64,000 nucleotides of DNA. Source: Mugil cephalus. Lineage: Eukaryota; Chordata; Actinopteri; Mugiliformes; Mugilidae. The stretch spans positions 14,850,357 through 14,914,356 of the forward strand of contig NC_061789.1 in assembly GCF_022458985.1 (NCBI RefSeq), in the 5' to 3' direction. Positions 48,838-64,000 of the stretch are shown here, piece by piece (the first letter of the stretch is position 1; each line of letters begins with the position of its first letter). The notes under the pieces are model-generated. The model saw only the letters and a program-made list of their open reading frames with translations, did no database searches and was not told where the DNA came from. Made by a program: the position numbers and the translations under genes.

Positions 48838-49300
48838 CATCTACAACTGCTACCATGGCACATTTTAATGCATCATTCTCAAATGTGTGTTTAGATTGTC
48901 CTTCTACTTGAGCGGAGACGGTGTTTTTTTCAAAGTCCCTGAGCTTGGCGCCCTGGAGACTCACCTGTGCTTCACCTGGGATTCCAAATCAGGTGCAGCC
49001 GCCGTCTTCATGGACGGGAAGAGGAGCTTGACCAAAATCTACAGGAAGGGTTTCGCTGTCCGTGCGGGGGGCAAGGTCATCCTGGGACAAGACCCCGACT
49101 CTTTCCTGGGTGATTTTGACGCCAAACAGAGTTTTGTCGGCGAGATCTACGACGTAAACATGTGGGACTTCGTTCTGACAGACAGGTCCATTGAAGACCT
49201 GGCCTCTGGGAAGAGAGTAGAAAGGGGGAATGTTTTTGATTGGGAGACCACAGAGCTTAAAATTAACGGGGATGTAGAAGTTGTCAGTCAGGAGCTGTAG
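48040..49300 (+). CDS. Short pentraxin (C-reactive protein/serum amyloid P-like), 220 aa
   Basis: Secreted pattern-recognition protein of innate immunity; family members bind phosphocholine-type ligands through calcium and assemble as discs. Coding exons are 48040-48088, 48486-48693 and 48895-49300 (663 nt). Intron phases are 1 and 2, and all junctions are GT-AG. Residues 1-16 (MHLSAILLLLSFTAMA) are the signal peptide. The conserved cysteine pair is in LCMRVATE and HLCFTW. The pentraxin signature H-x-C-x-[ST]-W-x-[ST] is present as HLCFTWDS. The calcium-loop region reads GQDPDSFLGDFDAKQSFVGE, with Asp-Pro where human CRP has Glu-Gln; I recall the same in other fish copies. VNMWDFVL follows. 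Length is normal for the family (about 220-225 aa). It is the only intact one of three tandem copies. Fish CRP and SAP are not cleanly separable, so no symbol is given. Confidence 0.93.
48743..48838. repeat. (TCTA)n microsatellite in pentraxin intron 2
   Basis: About 24 uninterrupted TCTA units between exons 2 and 3; likely polymorphic in length. Confidence 0.95.
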
Positions 49301-49356
49301 CGTTATTGCACATTCACAGGAAATAACAATAAGTTACACTGTGTTTTTTCTTGTTC

Positions 49357-49362
49357 AATAAA
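49357..49362 (+). terminator. Polyadenylation signal of the intact pentraxin gene
   Basis: AATAAA lies 57 bp downstream of the stop codon, in TTCAATAAAAGCGG. Confidence 0.75.
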
Positions 49363-49933
49363 AGCGGACATCAATCAAGGAGGTGACATTAACTGCTTTT
49401 TAACCATATTGCATTGTGTTTTCCATAACATGCCTTCACAACCCTGAAATATCTGGAAAAAAAGCATTTTCTACAGCAGGACTTTTTAATGATGAAATAC
49501 CGTATAATAATATACAGAATACATATACAAATGGAACAACATAGAATTCATTACCAAACACCATATGATCCCAAAATATCACTTTTCGTCATCTACTTGT
49601 ATCCATGTTTTTGAATAGTTTAATGGAATTCCTTTCAGATCTCATACAAAATGCTTCATATGAATGAAATTCAGATGAAAAACAGCACACACTATGTGCA
49701 GGGCCAGCTGTGAAAAGCTGAAGAGTCCCATCAAAATATTACTGTGTTGTTTTAGCTCCCTCTTGTGGAGGTCTAACTTGTTGACCTTGGTATGTTTTTC
49801 TGGTTTTTGCGACTTTAATCTTCAAAAATAACCGTGATAAAACACATTTAAAATATGGGTGAGGGTATCTCCACTTTGATAAGTGTGTCACCTTGAAAAG
49901 TGTGTAAAAATTGCTCACATTTTCCCAATTCGC

Positions 49934-50005
49934 AGGCACGGACGGGGTTCGAACCCGCGATCTTCGGTTTACGAGACCGACGCCTTACCACTTGGCCACC
50001 GCGCC
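49934..50005 (-). tRNA. tRNA-Thr (anticodon CGT)
   Basis: The reverse complement folds as a standard 72-nt cloverleaf. The acceptor stem GGCGCGG pairs with CCGTGCC (one G-U), the discriminator is T, and there is no intron. Box A is TGGCCAAGTGG and box B is GGTTCGAACCC. The anticodon loop CTCGTAA gives CGT at 49973-49971. A T-run on the transcribed strand (plus-strand AAAAA near 49905-49909) can end Pol III transcription. It lies alone, about 130 bp past the end of pentraxin unit C. Confidence 0.93.
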
Positions 50006-51386
50006 TGGTAATGTGACTCGTCCGTTTTGACGTTTCTTGAAATACGCATCTTTACTACGTATACGAATGCGCGATTTCACTTGGCAATGCTTAGAATAAT
50101 TAATAAGTAGGCATGATTCCAGACTGCATTCAAAAAAACACCAATTTAACTTAACCCGACGCAAACGGAATAATGCAGGTTTACACAGTTTCCAAATCAT
50201 TCTGAATTTCAGCCCACTGCACTATTAATTGAGTAACTAAAGTAAATCTAAAAGTTCACCGTTTAAAAACGTCTGTTGTATTTTCTATGAATGGAATCCA
50301 TTTATCTATATGCCTACATAATCTTATGGGATCAGCTTCAAAAACTTTAAAAGACACAATCCGTGTGTTCCGCTGATTGTCTTTGCAGATGGCACTAATT
50401 AGTGAGATATATCCGAGGTAATGTTTTATTACATACATGTTTTGAATGCATCTCAAATCAATCGCCTATTAGAATCAAGTTTGGAGTATCTTGTCAGAGG
50501 CGAGAGGGGGGAAATCTAAGCAGGGAGCACACCCGGAAAAAAGATGGTGCGGCTCACAGCAGATGGGATGTCAATCTCTTCCTGATATAAAGCAGATGTC
50601 ACGAGATGGTGTGATTGTATCTGTCTTGGACTGACGTGGAGATATTTTCCGGTCAATGTGTATTTCAGAGGCAGCTAATGCTGTAAGTAAAGACAGTTCC
50701 CTGAAAAACCTGAGGTCGCTATTGGGTGCTAGCCTGTAGCTAAGGAGTTAGCTTGCTAGCAGAAGATGTCATGGGCAAGATTTATCCATTTACTGCATAG
50801 TCCGTTTTAAACACTGTTTTAAATCATTTTAGAAGTCCATAATAGATCCTGAGCATAAGGCAGAGATTACTATGGCGTATGTACCAATAGAATATGTCTG
50901 GCTGTATTTCATAAAAAAAAAAAAAAAAAAAAACGTTTATTGTCACTTATGTATTATACGCATATTAAAATGTTATTATGAATTTTATATAGCTTATCTG
51001 GCAGCAATGGTTTCTAAAAAAAAATCACATTTACCTTATGTTGTCAAACTTGTTTTTGCTAAAACTAGTCATTACACAATGATTTTGTATATATATAGAT
51101 ATCACATAAGGGTAAGGGTCTAGGGACAACATTATGTCGATGGAAAGTCCTTTCACAGAGAGAAACACCAGTGAATTTGTGAGCTGGCAAGAAATCTGAC
51201 TCCACCATAATACAAAAAAACTAAATACCTTTTCTGTTTCAGTTTTCATATGGCTATTTTTTTCAGGGCTTGATTCTTAAGATCAGGATAAATGAGCTCA
51301 CATCTAAACATTCAGCACGTCTGTCTTTATTTAGCAGTGCTAGTGTTAATTTGCAGTTTCGCTGTGTCTTATGTCCTTATGTCCAG
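50006..51386. other. Spacer and probable 5' region of the small membrane-protein gene
   Basis: No protein-coding exon was seen. A plausible donor (AATGCT|GTAAGT at about 50682) could end a non-coding first exon of the gene whose next exon begins at 51387. An A-run occurs at 50911-50932. Confidence 0.4.
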
Positions 51387-51427
51387 TCTTTGACAAGGCC
51401 TGTCTGAGCCTCCCTGCCTGCTTCACC

Positions 51428-51622
51428 ATGCCGCTGGTGGTGGACGCTGTGTGGGCTCTGTGGAGCATCGGAGCAGGCGTCTACGACTACTTCCACACCA
51501 GTGCCATGGAGGAGAGGATCCATACACTGGAGAAGGTCCTCTTCATCCACGAGTTTGTGATTGTAGCCCTGTCGGCGGGCCTCATCTTGCTCATTCTGTA
51601 CATACTATGGAGAAAACACTGA
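51428..51622 (+). CDS. Small predicted membrane protein, 64 aa, family not recognised
   Basis: The ORF begins at ATG 51428 in a strong context (CTTCACCATGC). It lies 41 bp downstream of a good splice acceptor (TATGTCCAG|TC at 51386), so an untranslated upstream exon is likely. The frame also opens at 51371, but that start lies before the acceptor. The protein has an N-terminal segment, MPLVVDAVWALWSIGAGVYD, that may be amphipathic. A charged stretch (EERIHTLEK) follows, then one strong hydrophobic span of about 21 residues (FVIVALSAGLILLILYILW), ending RKH. A single-pass protein with a short basic tail is the simplest reading. It precedes suz12 by 3 kb on the same strand. It may be a single-coding-exon small integral membrane protein; I cannot name the family. 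Confidence 0.6.
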   Translation: MPLVVDAVWALWSIGAGVYDYFHTSAMEERIHTLEKVLFIHEFVIVALSAGLILLILYILWRKH

Positions 51623-53500
51623 AACCTTGCTTGCTTCTCCAGTCAAGACCAAGCACGGGATGTTGTTCTGTCGTGGGATGTCTTCGCGGTAGCTTCCACT
51701 CTGATGAACAATCAGAGGAACAATCAAGATGTCCCAGATGAGGTGAGGGAAGGGAAACGTACAGATTTCTGCATTTAAATCACTAAAGCTTCGCGAGTCA
51801 ACCCCGAAATGATGCCGTTTATTTAAACGTCCTATCAATGTGTGATTACGGACTTAAAGGTTTAATTACTGTTGGTGACTGTTAGTTACAGCTTTTTGTT
51901 TTGTTTTCAGTGAATAATTTAGATTTGAAAACATTTGATTTGTTCAAGCAGCCGATTTTTTTTTTAACAGATCATAACATATTACCTCAAAATTATAATT
52001 TCATCATGCTATATGTCTGTCCTAGAACGTATTGATCAAGACCATTAACTGACAAAATGATTTATTTCTCTTGTCAAAGCATCTCATATCACCATCTTCA
52101 TGACTTAATTACAAACATCGTTAAATCTTTGTGATTTGATTTCACTAAATTTATGTGCTCTATGTGTTTCCATTCTTCTTCTTCATAACAGACTATAATG
52201 ATTACGTTTTGCCGTTAAGTCTGAATTTCCATCTCAGACTTTATCCGGCAGTCTCTAAATTGTCTTTTTGCCCAAAGCAATGTTGTTCCTCTGGTTAAAA
52301 TTGGACACTGGTTTACAGCCTCGTGTTGTTTAATGGGATGTACAGCTGTGGTCACACTGGCATTCATCACATCTCAGACTTTACTTCTGGCCATCCCTTT
52401 TTGCACTATATAGGTTAAGATTAGAATCAAAGCAGAGAATTATTTATGATTTTCTTTTGCATTTCACAAAAAGTCAGAGTGTGTGTGTGCTTTGTCCAAG
52501 TTTACATTTTCATTAATACATTTCCAGTCTGTATCATGTGTTTAGAGTTGATTTTCCACTACTGTACCTCATCACTCTGGGTCTCACTACCTGTGTACTG
52601 TACACACTACTGTATGTTTTAACTCTGCAAACTATGGCTACTATTAAAGGGAATATGTTTGGATAATAACCCTAATTCCAGTTCAAACTTTCCTTTTTTT
52701 CTTTTGTAATTCAGCGACATGATTAATGAGGCTTTTAAAGTCTACATATTTTGTATGTTACTTTGTATGATTTTTTTTAGGATAAAATTGCAAGAATTGA
52801 GAGTGTTCTGTACAAAGTCTTAAAATGGAGACAGAAAATTTGAATACAAATACATACAAGTAGAAGACACTATATAAGGTCTATATATATATTAGAAGAT
52901 AAGGTCAGTTAATTTAGACACAGGTTTTGCCACATAAATCAAGTTTGTATCAGATTCCACATCAAACCTCATGCATCTTCTTCACTTAACTCTGTTGACT
53001 GTTGCAGATAGTAAAACAGATAATATCAAAGTGCTGTGTGCTCAGGAGCTATTTTGGTCCTCATTATGTTTTTGGGTCAGTAGTTTAGTCATCTCCCAGC
53101 AGTACTGCACACGATTGCCAGGTTACACCTCACTTAACCCTACCGGGACTCCACATATTATCGTCAGCAATATTTTTAGGAATCTGTATACTATAAAAAA
53201 TTCTAAAGTTTCATTTGTGAGAATGGGGGCAATAAATGAATTCATCCCGTAATTTATGAAAGAAAATGTGCGCCACGGTTATTTATGTCATAATGACAAA
53301 TAACCAAAACAAATTCTATATTATTATACACGAATATGCATTTAATGTAATATATTTCAATCGAATGATAATGAATTTCAATTTAAATGTTTAGTAACAG
53401 TACACATGTATGTATCGCATTTCATAATGTATATTGCGGGGTTTTATCTGGCCAGACGGCAGGCGGCAAATGTGCGTCCTCCTACTTCCAATTCATAGAA
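51623..53500. other. AT-rich interval, probable 3' UTR then spacer
   Basis: No ORF or repeat of note. The first part is likely 3' UTR of the 64-aa gene; an ATTAAA occurs near 52644. Confidence 0.4.
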
Positions 53501-53520
53501 AGAGACCAGACAATATTCTA

Positions 53521-53590
53521 ACCAATAAGAGCGCAGAGTTTCACCAACAAGCTCGGTGATTGGGTAGAGGAGTCAGAAGGCGGGATCTTT
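53521..53590 (+). promoter_or_regulatory. Candidate suz12 promoter with paired CCAAT boxes
   Basis: ACCAAT at 53521-53526 and an inverted ATTGG at 53559-53563 are spaced 37 bp apart. They are followed by an E2F-like GGCGGGA at 53579-53585. This arrangement is typical of TATA-less cell-cycle promoters. It lies 0.9 kb upstream of the suz12 start codon in a region with no other gene start. Confidence 0.4.
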
Positions 53591-54372
53591 CAACACAAAT
53601 CATAGTGGGAGCCGCAACGTACATTTTGTCAAGTCCTCGAAGTTAGGTCAAAAAAGGAAGAACTAATTTAGAACTTTTCCTTCAAAATAAAGGTACTCAA
53701 CACAACATTTTAATTTATTTTAGAAGGAATTTGTTTAATAAACCGTAATTCTATTGTAGCGTATTTTTATTTTAAGTATTGGTATACGTATCACATAAAC
53801 ACAAAAGCAAGCGCTCGTTTTAACCATGTAAAATGTTACTCGTGATGTGTGTATATATAGAAAATACCGACCGGATATGGTCCGTTTTATTTTGTGACGC
53901 TTTCCAGCACCAGTAACCTAACTTATGAACAGGCGCTAGGCGAGTAATAATAATGTCTCGGCGAGGAGATGGCAGCTAAGTTACCAAAAGCTCGTAATTT
54001 CAGTGTGTGATCGGTTGTCGTTTGGGAATAGCTTTCGAATTCTTTATTGGTGAAGTCAAACTGCGGACAATGCTAGCCGGTTAGCCCGGAGTTGCAGCTA
54101 GCTGGCTAAGGAAGTTAGCTAGCTATTCGCGTCAGCTTGCCGGAGGCTGTTCTCTTGTTTCGCGCATTTCAAGCCTGTTCACCGACCCCAGTAACTGCTA
54201 AACCGATCCCCAAATGGCGAGGTTGGATCACCGTTTTGCCAATGTTTAAGACGGAAGAGCGAAACTTCCACGATCCGGTTTTAAAAATGAGGACTCTTTA
54301 GTGTTTCTCCTAAGCGGGTTTCTGCCGGCGCCGCTCTTTTGTTTTGACAAAGGAAGAGGACCTGAATTTCTT

Positions 54373-54417
54373 TCTTTCTTTTTTTTCTTTCTTTTTTTTT
54401 TTTTTTTTTTTTTTTTA
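54373..54417. repeat. T-rich tract in the suz12 5' UTR
   Basis: TTTC-type repeats grade into a pure T-run of about 22, ending 64 bp before the start codon. Confidence 0.8.
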
Positions 54418-54480
54418 CACCACCTCCACATTTTCTGGTGGGACAAGTTCACTTCCCCCTTTTTGATTTAAGTTTTGTCA

Positions 54481-61012
<6,532 letters not shown>

Positions 61013-61163
61013 CGGAACAGCTGCACACCAAGCAGAAACTATCCGGATGTGGCTTGGTTTGAAGACGACAGCTCGGTCAGAGATCCACGAAGAACCCACA
61101 ACATGGCTTGAAATGGAAAAACTGTATAAGGAAAAAAAAAATAATAAGTCACAAACAGGTTTT

Positions 61164-61165
<2 letters not shown>

Positions 61166-61213
<48 letters not shown>

Positions 61214-61219
61214 ACACAT
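61166..61219. repeat. (CA)n microsatellite
   Basis: About 25 CA units with a few CATA interruptions at the end, 150 bp past the suz12 stop codon. Confidence 0.95.
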
Positions 61220-62438
61220 ACCGAGGTTACTGCAGGGATAAAGTTTTCTAAGGCAGATTACACCAGAAGAAAGGCGGACTTTTACTCGTATAACTTTTAG
61301 AATGTCATAAAGCGTTAAAGTTGGACACTTTTGAATTCCTCCACGACGTGCGCTCTGAGTCTGTAGCTGCTTCAGGCTCCATTGTTTCTGCCACCAAATC
61401 CCATCTTCAGTCTGGACGCGTGGGGGCGGATTCTGTGGATTTAAACTTTTTTTTTCTTGTTGATACCAAGAAAAGTCCCAAACTACCAACGTGTCTCCAT
61501 GTAGTTCATTTACACCATAGTTCACTCAACAAACTTCCTCAGTGTGAAGCTCTAGGATTATTTGGCTCCACCAAAGCTTTCTGCCTTTCTTTCTTTTTTT
61601 ATCTTTCTTTCTGTCCAATCAAGCTTCCAGGTCTTTCTTTTGTTCACACAAACGTTTCCTGCTCTTTACCTCAACAGTTTTTCTTTCCACCTGAGCTCTG
61701 CTGCAACTTTTTTTTTGTTTTTTTTCTCGAGTATCGCGACCTGAGAACGTGACTGTGCCGCGCACACTCTTCTGAACAGTGTTCCTACTCCTGGTGCTGG
61801 ACGTTTTTATTCCTCACAAACACTCAGCGGTCACTTTTTATACCTATTCACTGCCACAACACGCGAACACGAGACCTTTCCTACGGTGCTTTTTTCTTAT
61901 CCACTCCGCTGACCCTTAGGACAACAAAAGAAGACCGATAGAGTAGCTCGAAAAGTGTCTCCAAACAAGGTGCTGCCCTCTTGTTTTATGTTTTTTGGTT
62001 TCTGTTTCCCGGTGTCGTTGCAGTGCCAACTCACCCTGTTATGTACATAAGCCCGCGGGGAGTGACGGCGCCCGCTGTAAAAACATTATCTCTGGAAACC
62101 TGAACGCCACCCAAGAGGGTTTGTTAGTTTCTTAGTTTACAGACCAAAGGGGATTCATTCACACTCGTTTTAGTGTCTGCTGTAAAGAAAGGCTGATGCC
62201 GCCTTACGGTTTAGCTTTCACCGCTCCAGACTGTACGCAGGATGAGCCTCCGGGCGCGGCCCAGCTGTTGGGACCGGCACCGACGGAGACATCGCTCTTT
62301 TTTAAAAAGCTTTACAGAAGCCTTGACGGCGACGCATCCAGCCTGCAGGAATGTGCTCGACTGCAGGATTTCAGAGCCATTTTGTGTTCAGTCAGAGCAC
62401 TTTTTTGGTTTCAGTAGAGCCCACTGAAGATATTAAGG

Positions 62439-62466
62439 GTTGTTGTTGTTGTTGTTGTTGTTGTTT
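62439..62466. repeat. (GTT)n microsatellite
   Basis: About nine GTT units. Confidence 0.85.
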
Positions 62467-62640
62467 TTATTCAGTCACAAGACCAGCAGCATTTTGCACA
62501 AGATGGGAGGAGCCATGTCAAGAAAACAGGACTTTTCTTCAACAATAATGTAAAAACCAGCTTGACAATATGAACGCTGGAAGCGAGTCACAATGGTTTT
62601 CTATTAAAAAGAACAATTTTGTAATACTGCCGATGTCATG

Positions 62641-63879
62641 GTGTGTTTCCGTGGATGTGAATTCATCTGTTAACATGTGCAAAACACAGTTGGAGCACAT
62701 TTGAACCAGATCACAATCCAACATCAGAAGTCACACACATTTGCATTATCTATAACCTGCATTATTTTTTTGATTCTTTACAGGAAGATTAAAATTTCTT
62801 TACATATTCTGAAAGTCTTTGAGACGGTGGTCACAGTATTTCTACAAGAACTTGAAATTTGAGTTATGAGTTATGAAGTATGCTGCCATGTCCGTTGATT
62901 TTGCTAATACTCAACGCAACAGGTCTAAACTGAAATATAATTTAAACTATGGATTTCCTTATATTTTATGTACACATTAATAGTCCCCAGTGGACAAAAC
63001 CTCTTTTATGAACTTTTATGAACTCCAGCCTGGTTATCTTCATAAAACAAAAATAGGAAATTTAAATGGATTTTAAAAAAAAAAGTAAGACATATGGGTG
63101 GGAGATATAACGTGAAAATTATAAAGTTTATATGTATATTTTAGTTTAATATATTTAAAAAATAAAATAAAATAAAAATCTAAAGTTGAAAAAAACAACT
63201 TTGTGTTGGGGAAGCCCTCCATTTGTAAATCTTTTTAATTAATGAAAATTGTACGTCACTTGTGTGCGACAATACTTTACATTTAGCGTCTGCAATATAG
63301 CTAGCATAGCTAGTTTGCATTTCTATTTAAGCAGTCAGTAAAATACGTAAGTACTGAATTTCCTCGTTTAAATACAAGTACCTACGTTAAATCAGGAACA
63401 AGGAACAAAAGACTAAATATAGAACAAAACAAAATATATGCAAATTAACGATGCCGTATTTGCTTAAACTTCTCGAACCGTCGGGTGGATGGGTGTAAAA
63501 CGCGACTATGAATAAAGTTACTACAGTGCAAATGTAATCGGGAATTACAGGGATTGTATATTTACATGTTATTGCAGAGGTAGTATGACTAATAATAAAA
63601 AAATAAATGAATGTTGCAAATGTGTGTAGGAGTGTGTTTAGTTTTGCTGGGATTTCTAGTATAGATATGACTATAGTATACAACCAGCTCATCAACAAGA
63701 TCTACCAAATCCAAAGCATTTTCCTCCAAAATTTACTGAAGATTCTTAACTAAACATTTCATGTTCTGCCACTTTCTGGCTTCACTGACAGAAAATGAAA
63801 GAACTTGATAAAATCTCAGACTTCCTTCAAGTCACATTCTGATTTGAACACTCCCCTCAATGATAGAGACAAAACGTTT

Positions 63880-63910
<31 letters not shown>

Positions 63911-64000
63911 TTAGTTATATTGATATTACTGATTCAGTCTTTGTAATTGTCAATAACATCAGCGAAATTTCAGAAAGATGAAAGAGTGGTGTGGCTTTAT
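62641..64000. other. AT-rich sequence, no gene seen
   Basis: Short ORFs only. A GT microsatellite lies at 63883-63911. Nothing else was recognised. Confidence 0.5.
63883..63911. repeat. (GT)n microsatellite
   Basis: About 14 GT units. Confidence 0.9.

Larger units (their letters stand above)
46262..49800 (+). repeat. Tandem pentraxin unit C (intact gene, interrupted upstream by a retroelement)
   Basis: It is homologous to unit A from the segment CTTATCATTAGTCTGCACATTTGGAG onward once the insertion 46296-47317 is removed. It continues to the tail ending near 49800. A small deletion relative to A lies at about 47336. Confidence 0.75.
61013..62640 (+). other. Probable suz12 3' UTR
   Basis: No other gene follows. 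The sequence contains a CA microsatellite (61166-61219), T-rich tracts, a GTT repeat (62441-62466) and an ATTAAA near 62603. That motif could serve as poly(A) signal, but the true end is not determined from sequence alone. Confidence 0.45.

Noticed and set aside
48743-48838. Regular repeat array considered as CRISPR
   Set aside because: Pure TCTA units without spacers, in a vertebrate intron; a microsatellite.
61321-61752. 143-aa plus ORF after suz12
   Set aside because: It lies in the probable 3' UTR; Phe/Ser-rich translation of T-rich sequence without family resemblance.

Overview
The window is vertebrate nuclear DNA, almost certainly from a teleost fish. Genes are split by short GT-AG introns, CA/GA/TCTA/TAA microsatellites are common, and there are several fish-type repeats: hAT-like elements, small inverted-repeat elements, a Penelope-like retroelement and a LINE scrap. 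The recognisable proteins are vertebrate ones. TMEM104 and TSEN54 are also neighbours at human 17q25.1, which suggests retained synteny.

Layout. From 1 to about 18.9 kb I find no exon of a known gene. This stretch holds a 4.6-kb hAT-like composite element (2676-7310) with a perfect 8-bp target duplication. The element contains an intact single-exon ORF (5498-6607) of a family I do not recognise. From 18.9 to 30.7 kb, minus strand, are the first seven coding exons of tmem104; the rest presumably lies beyond the left edge. From 33.0 to 37.5 kb, minus strand, is a complete nine-exon Cys-loop receptor subunit of 5-HT3-like type. From 38.5 to 43.2 kb, minus strand, is a complete twelve-exon tsen54. 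From 43.2 to 49.8 kb, plus strand, are three tandem pentraxin (C-reactive-protein-like) units. Only the third is intact; the other two are decayed in different ways, and a Penelope-like fragment has inserted near the start of the third. At 49.93-50.01 kb, minus strand, is a tRNA-Thr(CGT). At 51.4 kb, plus strand, is a 64-aa predicted membrane protein of unknown family. From 54.5 to 61.0 kb, plus strand, is the complete sixteen-exon suz12, followed by a 3' UTR and unannotated sequence to the end.

The genes do not form a functional cluster. They encode a PRC2 subunit (SUZ12), a tRNA-splicing endonuclease subunit (TSEN54), a ligand-gated channel, an innate-immune lectin-like pentraxin and a multi-pass membrane protein. 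The least explained item is the ORF inside the hAT-like composite element. The best example of genome dynamics is the pentraxin tandem array. Exon boundaries were placed by hand from splice consensus, reading phase and remembered family sequence; every listed junction keeps the reading frame. No alignment or database search was run.
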